Below the pieces are notes generated by a model. It was not told where the DNA came from. It worked only from the letters and a program-made list of their open reading frames with translations, and did not search any database. From Thauera sp. UBA6194 (GTDB taxonomy: Bacteria; Pseudomonadota; Gammaproteobacteria; Burkholderiales; Rhodocyclaceae): a DNA stretch of 10,202 nucleotides. The stretch spans positions 1 through 10,202 of the forward strand of contig DITC01000049.1 in the NCBI GenBank assembly GCA_002422685.1, written 5' to 3'. Made by a program: the position numbers and the translations under genes. Shown here piece after piece: positions 1 through 4,579 of the stretch (position 1 is the first letter of the stretch; every line of letters begins with the position of its first letter).

Positions 1-59
1 GGGTGCCAGCCTCCACGCACGCTTAGCGTGCGTTATTTTCCGTTTTCTGAGACGACCCC
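1..59. mobile_element. Right-hand end of a Tn3-family (Tn21-type) transposon
   Basis: Positions 22-59 form a 38-bp terminal inverted repeat. Read on the minus strand from 59 it begins GGGGTCGTCTCAG, passes through AAAACGGAAAATAA and ends CACGCTAAG, which from memory is nearly identical to the Tn21 repeat. The GGGG outer end is at 59, so the transposon body lies to the left, off the window, and the DNA from 60 rightward is the target. Tn3 elements normally make 5-bp target duplications, so AACTT (60-64) is the expected copy on this side. A short frame at 3-26 ends in TAG inside the repeat and could be the last codons of tnpA, since tnpA often ends in or beside the repeat, but eight codons prove nothing. 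The 15-33 hairpin overlaps the repeat. Confidence 0.85.
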
Positions 60-123
60 AACTTGCTCACCCACGGGACAGCCCGCATCTGGCCAGTATG
101 CAGGCCGCCCACCGCCCCGCCTG

Positions 124-154
124 GGCTAGTCGCATTTCTTAAATGCTGGGTAGG
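124..154 (+). repeat. Copy 1 of a duplicated palindrome module
   Basis: GGCTAGTC (124-131) is followed by the palindrome GCATTT-CTT-AAATGC (132-146), then T and GGGTAGG. The same order recurs in direct orientation at 728-759. The palindrome arms are perfect over 6 bp in both copies while the loop differs, so selection or copying has kept the arms. A Rep-binding or recombination site is possible. Confidence 0.6.
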
Positions 155-163
155 GGTGCTGCT

Positions 164-400
164 CTACTTGGGCAAAGCGGCTAGCAATGGGTCTATGGCG
201 CGTTTCAGAGGAGTGGCAGGGCGCAGAGCAAAGCCACAGGCTACGAGGTCGACGGTTTTGCCGCTTGGGGAGTGGAAGCCGTCAAGCTTTAATGGAGGGG
301 ACCCGCCCGAAGGGTGGGGCGTAGGCCGTTCATGCTTGACGGCTGGAACGTGGGGCGTAGCCCCGCCACGCTCCCGGCTCAGCCGGGGGATGTAGGCCAA
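164..400 (-). CDS. Doubtful 78-codon ORF, hypothetical
   Basis: This is an open frame read leftward from a TTG at 400 to a TAG at 164-166, in a stretch that otherwise holds no gene. Its C-terminal half (around residues 50-78, including ALRPATPLKRAIDPLLAALPK-like text split by prolines) looks like the short hypothetical proteins that recur in proteobacterial mobile DNA, and its codons are not obviously random. Against it: the start is TTG, no ribosome binding site is visible, the N-terminal half runs through the inverted repeats at 277-344 and 382-392, and no domain is recognisable. It may instead be non-coding repeat DNA that happens to be open. No function is suggested. Confidence 0.2.
   Translation of the reverse strand: MAYIPRLSRERGGATPHVPAVKHERPTPHPSGGSPPLKLDGFHSPSGKTVDLVACGFALRPATPLKRAIDPLLAALPK
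277..344. repeat. 11-bp inverted repeat with 46-bp spacer
   Basis: AGCCGTCAAGC at 277-287 is perfectly complementary to GCTTGACGGCT at 334-344. Inside and beside it is a direct repeat, GTGGGGCGTAG, at 314-324 and 350-360; the second copy forms a GGGGC-GTA-GCCCC hairpin. Such clustered repeats suit an origin or transfer region, but no known nick-site consensus was recognised. Confidence 0.6.
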
Positions 401-422
401 GGGCCGTTAAGCATCCCCCGGC
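382..422. repeat. 11-bp inverted repeat with 19-bp spacer
   Basis: GCCGGGGGATG at 382-392 is perfectly complementary to CATCCCCCGGC at 412-422. The spacer holds GGCC words at 395-398 and 402-405. There is no T-run on either side, so it is not a good intrinsic terminator. It belongs to the cluster of inverted repeats in the candidate origin stretch. Confidence 0.6.
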
Positions 423-696
423 AGATGCCCTGCGGCGAGCGTCGCTTTGAGATTGAAAACAACATCACGGCGCAAGCCCTTTGAGCGCATCCACGAATGA
501 CAACCTAAACAAGTACATGGCCAGGTCGATAGCACCGCCACCGCCTTTGTCTGCACGTGTATCGAGAAACCTGGCACCAGTCACCAGCAGCTCATGGCTA
601 AATGATCTCTTTGCCATCACCAATAAACCTCTATCCACCACCCGATGGGCGACGGGGCTACTACTTCGCGCCTTCGGCGCTGCGCGGGATGATGGA

Positions 697-713
697 TAAG
701 TCCTGCGGACTTA
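697..713. repeat. Palindrome TAAGTCC-TGC-GGACTTA near the rep stop
   Basis: This is a perfect 7-bp inverted repeat with a 3-base loop, 72 bases beyond the end of rep in the rep direction. A second hairpin, GCGCC-TTC-GGCGC, lies at 668-680. Neither is followed by a T-run on the minus strand, so they are poor terminators for rep and better candidates for origin structure or protein-binding sites. Confidence 0.5.
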
Positions 714-727
714 CCCACAACCCTTGC

Positions 728-759
728 GGCTACTCGCATTTAAAAATGCAGGGCTACTC
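728..759 (+). repeat. Copy 2 of the duplicated palindrome module
   Basis: GGCTACTC (728-735) is followed by the palindrome GCATTT-AA-AAATGC (736-749), then A and GGGCTACTC (751-759). Here the palindrome is flanked by two direct copies of GGCTACTC 24 bp apart. This module ends 25 bp from the rep stop codon, where a ColE2-type origin would be expected. Confidence 0.6.
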
Positions 760-784
760 AAAAGCGGAAGCCCCCCGGACAGCA

Positions 785-1981
785 CTACGAAGAATCGACA
801 GACTCCAAATCCAACCCCTTCGCGATCCAATCAACCACCGAGGAGCGGGGGGCAGATACCTGATGTACACCATGCTTAACATCTGATCTGGGTGCTGCGA
901 CCACTTCCAGCACTGCGACAACTGCTGGCTTGAGCACTTCGGTAAGGACATGCTTGTAGGCCGCGACGGTTTGGCGCGAAAGGCCCGCCAGACGCGCAAT
1001 AGCGGCTTGGGTGAGGGCTTCCCCCTTCTGCTGGAGCTGGCGGCACGCAGCTCGAACCTTGGACTCCGTGGCCTTTTGCCTGACCTCGTGCGTGCGTGCG
1101 GCTGCAAGTCGCTGCCGCTCAACCAGCGGCAAGTCCTTGTCGAGCTGCATCACGCCTCGATGGCAGCGGCTATCGCCTCTGTAGCGATCCCACGTCCAAC
1201 GGGCGACTGATTTCACCGTGGCCCGCAGCGAGGACCACGACAGGTCTTCGGAGAAACCGAAATGCTGGAAGTTGTTCAGGTTGTGCGCGTAGGCTTCCAG
1301 CAACCGCGTGAAGGTTGAGAATGCCCCCCTCTCACGCTCGCGGTTGACGATGGAATAGGCGTAGTAGCGCAGGTACTCGAACAGGATGCAGTGCCGCGAA
1401 TGGCTTACCTCATCGAGCCGTGGCTTTTTACCCCACGGGGGCGACTTGACCAGCTCCACATAGTCGGCCAGCTCGCCCAGCTCATAGATGTGGCTGTGCA
1501 GTTCGTGAGTGAGCCACCACGGATGGCCGGGGGTTTTGGCGACCGGCCCGCTGTGGAACTTCATGTCCGCGTCCAGACGGATGGCGAACGCCTCATAGAC
1601 GGCTTTCATGTACTGGATGGGTTTGCTGCGGGCCGCTTCGGTCGTGCAGACCGGGGGGATGGCGTAGTACAGGTGGCTATGGCCACTCTTCCGGTTGCGC
1701 ACGATCAGGTTGGGGGCTGGCAAGCCCGCATCCTCCCAGATGAGCGCGTTTGAGTGGTCAAGGTCGAAGATCAGCCAGCTCACCATGCCCGGTCGATTGA
1801 CCTGCATGTAGGGATAGCGAATCGCGTACTCACGAGGACGGATGCGCGTAGCGGTCTTATCGTCGGAGCATCGGGGCAAGTACGGAGCTTCAAGCAGCAC
1901 GCGATTCAGGGCGGTGCCGCCCTGAAAAAACCGCTGTGCCGGTGCTTCGTCGCGTGACGCAACAGTGGATTTTCGAGCCAT
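785..1981 (-). CDS. rep: ColE2-type plasmid replication initiator/primase
   Basis: A 398-residue protein recognised as a replicase-family (ColE2 RepA-like) initiator. In ColE2 plasmids such Rep proteins bind the origin and synthesise the short RNA primer for leading-strand DNA polymerase I. The replicase domain occupies roughly residues 15-150, with the acidic motif FDLDH at 72-76 (D73 and D75 probable catalytic metal ligands) and GHSHLYYAI at 100-108. A PriCT-like helical segment follows at about 155-265. Residues 324-346 (TQAAIARLAGLSRQTVAAY core) make a clear helix-turn-helix, probably for origin recognition. The ATG at 1981 is the first in frame after a G-rich leader; the ribosome site is ambiguous (GAGGG 12 nt away, or GGGGGG beside the start). 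The promoter is not obvious and rep may be read from the alpA side. Family call is strong; exact incompatibility type is not determined. Confidence 0.87.
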   Translation of the reverse strand: MARKSTVASRDEAPAQRFFQGGTALNRVLLEAPYLPRCSDDKTATRIRPREYAIRYPYMQVNRPGMVSWLIFDLDHSNALIWEDAGLPAPNLIVRNRKSGHSHLYYAIPPVCTTEAARSKPIQYMKAVYEAFAIRLDADMKFHSGPVAKTPGHPWWLTHELHSHIYELGELADYVELVKSPPWGKKPRLDEVSHSRHCILFEYLRYYAYSIVNRERERGAFSTFTRLLEAYAHNLNNFQHFGFSEDLSWSSLRATVKSVARWTWDRYRGDSRCHRGVMQLDKDLPLVERQRLAAARTHEVRQKATESKVRAACRQLQQKGEALTQAAIARLAGLSRQTVAAYKHVLTEVLKPAVVAVLEVVAAPRSDVKHGVHQVSAPRSSVVDWIAKGLDLESVDSS

Positions 1982-1996
1982 AGCCCCCCGCAGCCC

Positions 1997-2134
1997 TCAA
2001 GAACGAGAGCGAAACTTGCCTACCGGGGGATCGAGACATAGAATATGAGTCGTTACGAACTCGTAGTTTTTTGGGCAAGACACCGACCGCCAAGTCGATA
2101 TTTCCCCATGTCTTGATACCCCGAAACTTTGCAT
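1997..2134 (-). CDS. 45-codon leader ORF ahead of rep
   Basis: ATG at 2134 lies at the foot of the hairpin 2135-2158, and the TGA at 1997-1999 is only 15 nt before the rep ATG. GGGGCTTT just before the ATG could serve as ribosome site and would be locked in the 3' arm of that hairpin. The peptide begins MQSFGVSRHG and ends VGKFRSRS; it has no recognisable domain. In IncI- and IncFII-group plasmids, translation of a short leader ORF (repY, tap) ending near the rep start couples to rep expression and is the step blocked by antisense RNA. The layout here matches that logic, but it is inferred from position only. The long stop-free run in a short leader is mild support; chance cannot be excluded. 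Confidence 0.4.
   Translation of the reverse strand: MQSFGVSRHGEISTWRSVSCPKNYEFVTTHILCLDPPVGKFRSRS
2016..2044 (+). promoter_or_regulatory. Sigma70 promoter for antisense RNA
   Basis: TTGCCT (2016-2021) and TAGAAT (2039-2044) are separated by exactly 17 bp. They match the -35 consensus at 4 of 6 and the -10 consensus at 5 of 6 positions. It points rightward, against rep, and has no plus-strand gene downstream, only a terminator about 90 bp away. Transcription would start near 2051-2052. Confidence 0.6.
2047..2062. promoter_or_regulatory. Imperfect 16-bp palindrome at the antisense start
   Basis: GAGTCGTTACGAACTC matches its own reverse complement at 12 of 16 positions. It sits at the predicted antisense RNA start, so it could be an operator for a repressor (AlpA or Rep are candidates) or merely a 5' hairpin of the RNA. 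Confidence 0.3.
2076..2121. promoter_or_regulatory. Stem-loop in rep leader with UUGGCG target loop
   Basis: A 7-bp stem (2076-2082 with 2109-2115) is extended by GGG (2073-2075) with CCC (2119-2121) across an ATA bulge. An inner 4-bp stem (2084-2087 with 2094-2097) presents the hexaloop at 2088-2093. On the rep transcript this loop reads UUGGCG. It is the likely recognition hairpin for the antisense RNA. Confidence 0.5.
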
Positions 2135-2166
2135 AAAGCCCCGCGCCAACGGGGCTTTTGCTTTTT
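2135..2166 (+). terminator. Intrinsic terminator, probably of the antisense RNA
   Basis: AAAGCCCCG (2135-2143) pairs perfectly with CGGGGCTTT (2150-2158) around the hexaloop CGCCAA (2144-2149), and T-rich sequence TTTTGCTTTTT follows to 2166. This is a strong terminator on the plus strand. On the minus strand the hairpin lies 17 bases after the alpA stop with only TTTAT behind it, so it could also attenuate readthrough from alpA into rep. Confidence 0.8.
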
Positions 2167-2175
2167 CAGCGTGGT

Positions 2176-2385
2176 TCAGGGGTAAGCTGACGTCTGGCTG
2201 GCAATGCGAGCAGCAGCTCTCTGCTCAAGCCATGTATCAATCTCGTGTTCAAGCCAGCCAACAATCCGTTTGTTGATCTGAATAGAGGCGGGAAACGTTG
2301 GATCGTCGCGGGTAATCCGCCACAGAGTTACATCGTTAATGCCGCCCAGCTTCTCGCAGACGGCCTTGCGGCGTAGAATTTGCAT
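2176..2385 (-). CDS. alpA: AlpA-like helix-turn-helix regulator
   Basis: A 69-residue protein starting MQILRRKAVCEKLGG. It has the classic short AlpA/MerR-type wing: an N-terminal helix-turn-helix (about residues 4-26, with DVTLWRITRDD), the conserved FP at 31-32 and the wing segment VGWLEHEIDTWL at 42-53. AlpA-family proteins control integrase or excision genes of prophages and genomic islands. The ATG at 2385 is chosen because AGGGG lies 8 nt upstream; the ATG two codons earlier (2391) is too close to it, and a longer start at 2451 adds residues outside the family. It reads in the same direction as rep and may be the first gene of its transcript. No integrase is in the window, so its target is presumably off the left edge or is the rep leader itself. 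Length is normal for the family. Confidence 0.86.
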   Translation of the reverse strand: MQILRRKAVCEKLGGINDVTLWRITRDDPTFPASIQINKRIVGWLEHEIDTWLEQRAAARIASQTSAYP

Positions 2386-2464
2386 CGTCATTACCCCTGC
2401 AAGTTGAAAGTGAATGCAGGAAGTTTCAGACGACGACCCTGTCGTGGTCACGGATTCCTAGAAT

Positions 2465-2487
2465 GGAATTTTTGCAGCAAAAAATCC
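2465..2487. repeat. A/T-rich palindrome upstream of alpA
   Basis: GGAATTTTTGC (2465-2475) and GCAAAAAATCC (2477-2487) are inverted around a single central A with one mismatch. It lies about 80 bp before the alpA start and inside its predicted leader. A dyad with no loop suits protein binding better than an RNA hairpin, for example autoregulation by AlpA. Confidence 0.45.
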
Positions 2488-2552
2488 GAAGGCAGCGATG
2501 CGGGACAGGCAAGCGATGCTCGGCCTCGCTCCGGGCAGCAGCGACCAAAGTG

Positions 2553-2581
2553 TATATAGAAGTGACTACAAGATGAGGCAA
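2553..2581 (-). promoter_or_regulatory. Candidate sigma70 promoter for alpA (and rep)
   Basis: On the minus strand TTGCCT (2576-2581) and TATATA (2553-2558) are separated by 17 bp. Each matches the consensus at 4 of 6 positions. It would give a leader of about 160 nt before alpA. It is the only reasonable leftward promoter seen between the chromosomal genes and rep. Confidence 0.4.
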
Positions 2582-2653
2582 CGCAAGGTGAATGCCGCTT
2601 CTACACATACTTTCCGGCCAGACTTTTTGTTCAACGTCTAATCGCCTCACGCA

Positions 2654-2689
2654 AGGCATCCCACGGCCACATCAGGCCTCGGGATGCCT
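2654..2689. terminator. Hairpin after the decayed outer-membrane gene
   Basis: AGGCATCCC (2654-2662) pairs with GGGATGCCT (2681-2689), with inner GGCC words that can pair as well. It lies 24 bases beyond the stop of the minus-strand pseudogene, as a terminator would, but has no T-run. It could instead be part of an attachment site. Confidence 0.35.
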
Positions 2690-2712
2690 CACAGCCTGCC
2701 TTCTTCCAGGCT

Positions 2713-3109
2713 TCAGAACCGGTAGTCCAGACCGATCGCCGGGCCCTGCTGCACCACATCGAACACGAAGCCGCCGTCGCGATAGTCGACAGCCAGCCGG
2801 CGATAGGCGAGCAACACGGCGAACTCGTCGCTGAGCTTTTAGCCGAGCGCAGCCATCAGGTCCGAGCTCGAGCGCGCACCGACGCCAAACCCGCCGAGCA
2901 TTCCCCAGCCCATCACATAGCTGCGCGGCCCGAGGTGGTAGAGCCCCTTGAGGCCGACGACCGGGTCGGTCCACCGCTCGCTGTCACTGCCACTGGCCGG
3001 GGTCGGTCGCGGCCGGGGCAGGCGCGGACGACTGCGCAGCGACGCTCGAGCTCAGCGCGAGGGCGAAAGCGGTCGCCAGCCCGGTGCGTGCGAGGAAGTT
3101 CAAGCGCAT
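2713..3109 (-). pseudogene. Decayed outer-membrane beta-barrel protein gene
   Basis: The start at 3109 has GGGAGA seven bases upstream and codes a good signal peptide (MRLNFLARTGLATAFALALS, then SSVAAQ with cleavage after VAA or nearby). That frame stops at TGA 2984-2986 after 41 codons. In the next frame the C-terminal half of a beta-barrel is readable: SERWTDPVVGLKGLYHLG, a glycine-rich strand, then YRRLAVDYRDGGFVFD and the terminal GLDYRF, whose final Phe is the normal signature for outer-membrane insertion. A TAA at 2839-2841 replaces an expected Tyr within this half. The family normally has a much longer barrel, so the front half has been deleted, with a frame change at the join. It follows the amidohydrolase gene by 28 bases and was probably its operon partner. 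Loss of function is clear; the exact family name is not. Confidence 0.8.
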
Positions 3110-3137
3110 GCGCGAATCTCCCGGATGCAGGCGCCGC

Positions 3138-4481
3138 TCAGGGCAGCAGGTTCTTGTAGATGCGGCCGTTTTTCATGATGAGGACAAAGCTCGACTCGGG
3201 ACGCTTGATGAGCGACAGATCGGCCGTCGGGTCGCCATCGACCAGCAGCAGGTCGGCGAGCGCGCCCTCGGCGACGACGCCCAGGGGCTTGCGGTAAGGA
3301 TTGCGCTCGCCGGTGAGCTCGAGCAAGGCGCCGTTGTCACCGGTCGCGATGCGCAGCACCTCGCCGGGGGTGTACCAGCGCTCGAGCGAGACCAGCAGCG
3401 CGTTCTGCTTCTCCCCGTTGTCGCCCGAGAACAGGATGTCGGTGCCGAAGGCCACCTTCGCTTTGTGCTTGCGCGCCAGCGCATAGGCGCGATCGGTGCC
3501 GGCCGCCACCATCAGCTGCTTGACCCGGTTGGCCCCGGCCTGCGGGTTGGCGAGCTCGTTGTCGAGGAAGGGCTGGAGCGACCACCAGATCCCCTTCTGC
3601 ACCATCAGTTTGACCGTGTCCTCATCGACCAGCTGGCCGTGCTCCACCGCCTTCACCCCGGCCTCGATGGCGACTTGGACCGCGCGGCTGGTGTAGGCAT
3701 GCACCGTGACGTAAGTGCCCCAGTTCTCGGCCGCAGCCACTGCGGCGCGGATCTCGTCAACGGTGTATTGGGTGGCGTCGATCGGGTCGTAGATCGACGT
3801 CACCCCACCGCCGGCCATCAGCTTGATCTGCGTGGCGCCGAGCATCAGCTGTTCGCGGGTGCGCCGCAGCACCTCGTCGACGCCATCGGCGATGGCTGCG
3901 GTGCGGGTGAGCTCGGTATGACTGAGGCCTTGGCTGGCGGCGCGCGGGACCTCGTGCGGCAGACGGAAATCGCCATGACCGCCGGTCTGCGAGATCATCG
4001 CGCCCGACGGGAAGATGCGCGGCCCGGGAAAGCGCCCCTCCTCGATCGCACGCCGCAGGCCCTGCACCGGCCCGCCCATGTCGCGCACGGTGGTGAAGCC
4101 GCGCATCAGCGTCGCTTCGGCGACCTGCGCCGCGCGCAGATTGGTATAGCCGACCTCGCTGGTCATGGCATCGGCCAGATTCTGGCCGATCAGCATCGCG
4201 TGCCAGTGCGCATCGATCAACCCGGGCATCAGGGTGCGGCCACCGCCGGCGACACGGGTTAGCTCGGCATCCGCCGGCGGCTCGATGGGTGCCGCCGAAA
4301 TCGCCTGGATGGTGTCACCCACCACCAGCACGTTAGCGGGCGCGCCGGCGCGCTCGCTGCTCCGGCCATCGAAGACGAAGACGTTCTCGAACAGGACGGC
4401 CTTGTCCGCCGCATGCGCCACTGACAGCCACAGCGATGCGAGGACGACGACTCCGCGACCTAGAGATTTTTTCAGCCTCAT
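3138..4481 (-). CDS. Exported metal-dependent amidohydrolase
   Basis: A 447-residue amidohydrolase-superfamily enzyme of the group that includes Xaa-Pro dipeptidases (imidazolonepropionase-like). A signal peptide covers residues 1-24, with cleavage expected after AHA, so it acts in the periplasm or outside. All metal ligands of the TIM barrel are visible: HWH motif (H92, H94), carbamylatable Lys K220 in QIKLMAGGG, H261 (VTVHAYT), H281 (VEHGQL) and D348 (FGTDI). The C-terminal beta-sandwich closes with LADLLLVDGDP (409-419). The ATG at 4481 is chosen because AAAGGAG lies 7 nt upstream and the signal peptide begins there; the same frame stays open far upstream only as a shadow of the permease. 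A weak promoter is at 4503-4531. Substrate cannot be read from sequence; peptides or cyclic amides are likely. Confidence 0.92.
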   Translation of the reverse strand: MRLKKSLGRGVVVLASLWLSVAHAADKAVLFENVFVFDGRSSERAGAPANVLVVGDTIQAISAAPIEPPADAELTRVAGGGRTLMPGLIDAHWHAMLIGQNLADAMTSEVGYTNLRAAQVAEATLMRGFTTVRDMGGPVQGLRRAIEEGRFPGPRIFPSGAMISQTGGHGDFRLPHEVPRAASQGLSHTELTRTAAIADGVDEVLRRTREQLMLGATQIKLMAGGGVTSIYDPIDATQYTVDEIRAAVAAAENWGTYVTVHAYTSRAVQVAIEAGVKAVEHGQLVDEDTVKLMVQKGIWWSLQPFLDNELANPQAGANRVKQLMVAAGTDRAYALARKHKAKVAFGTDILFSGDNGEKQNALLVSLERWYTPGEVLRIATGDNGALLELTGERNPYRKPLGVVAEGALADLLLVDGDPTADLSLIKRPESSFVLIMKNGRIYKNLLP

Positions 4482-4502
4482 CGAGCAGCTCCTTTGGACG
4501 CC

Positions 4503-4531
4503 ATCCAATTCGTCGAGACAATAGCAGTCAA
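4503..4531 (-). promoter_or_regulatory. Weak candidate promoter of the amidohydrolase gene
   Basis: On the minus strand TTGACT (4526-4531) and TTGGAT (4503-4508) are 17 bp apart. The -35 box is good at 5 of 6, the -10 box poor at 3 of 6. It would give a leader of about 15 nt that still contains the AAAGGAG ribosome site. The gene could otherwise be read through from the permease. Confidence 0.25.
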
Positions 4532-4579
4532 AACTGCCAGGACCAGGCCAGCCCTGCAGCTCGGCAAAAAGAAGATCGT

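Larger units (their letters stand above)
60..784. other. Repeat-rich stretch downstream of rep, candidate replication origin
   Basis: About 725 bases without a convincing gene, lower in GC than the right-hand part. It holds a duplicated palindrome module (124-154 and 728-759), six GGCTA words (124, 179, 239, 656, 728, 752), long inverted repeats (277-344, 382-422) and three small hairpins close to the rep stop (668-680, 697-713, 736-749). In ColE2-type plasmids the origin lies immediately downstream of rep, which is the position of this stretch relative to the minus-strand rep ending at 785. The 697-713 palindrome has TAAGTCC and GGACTTA arms. The ColE2 origin also carries GATAAG-like words, but this resemblance is weak. 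Origin function is inferred from position and repeats; no established origin motif was matched with certainty. Confidence 0.4.
2052..2166 (+). ncRNA. Predicted counter-transcribed RNA controlling rep
   Basis: The RNA would run from the promoter at 2016-2044 to the terminator at 2135-2166, about 115 nt, fully complementary to the rep leader. It would fold into two stem-loops. The first pairs CAAGACA (2076-2082) with TGTCTTG (2109-2115), with an inner hairpin CGAC-CGCCAA-GTCG (2084-2097). The second is the terminator hairpin, whose loop is also CGCCAA (2144-2149). The rep mRNA shows the complement, UUGGCG, in both loops. UUGGCG fits the YUNR U-turn pattern typical of antisense target loops and is the loop known from the IncI/IncFII group. 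ColE2-type rep genes are known to be controlled by a short antisense RNA I from the rep leader, so function, position and size agree. No transcript evidence is available here. Confidence 0.62.
2386..2712. other. Non-coding gap, probable island-chromosome boundary
   Basis: There is no supported gene in these 327 bases. From right to left they hold the terminator-like hairpin at 2654-2689, a candidate alpA promoter at 2553-2581 and an A/T-rich palindrome at 2465-2487. Base composition shifts from mixed to GC-rich between about 2640 and 2700, which is where the mobile part probably meets the chromosome. No tRNA or tmRNA gene was recognised here. Confidence 0.4.

Noticed and set aside
15..33. Hairpin ACGCACGC-TTA-GCGTGCGT followed by TATTTT as a terminator
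   Set aside because: It mostly coincides with the Tn3-family terminal repeat, which explains the sequence; a terminator role is secondary at best.
63..395. A 110-residue plus-strand ORF
   Set aside because: It has no ribosome site or domain, runs through the inverted repeats and begins within the expected target duplication of the transposon.
1..780. CRISPR array
   Set aside because: The repeats are few, palindromic and irregularly spaced; there are no regular spacers and no cas gene.
481..886. Two small plus-strand ORFs in the repeat region
   Set aside because: They cross the palindrome modules and hairpins, have no recognisable domain, and the second runs into the rep gene on the opposite strand.
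2426..2659. A 77-residue minus-strand ORF upstream of alpA
   Set aside because: It contains the candidate promoter and palindrome, has low-complexity composition and no family resemblance.
3084..4262. A 392-residue plus-strand frame
   Set aside because: Antisense of the amidohydrolase, whose metal ligands prove the other strand.
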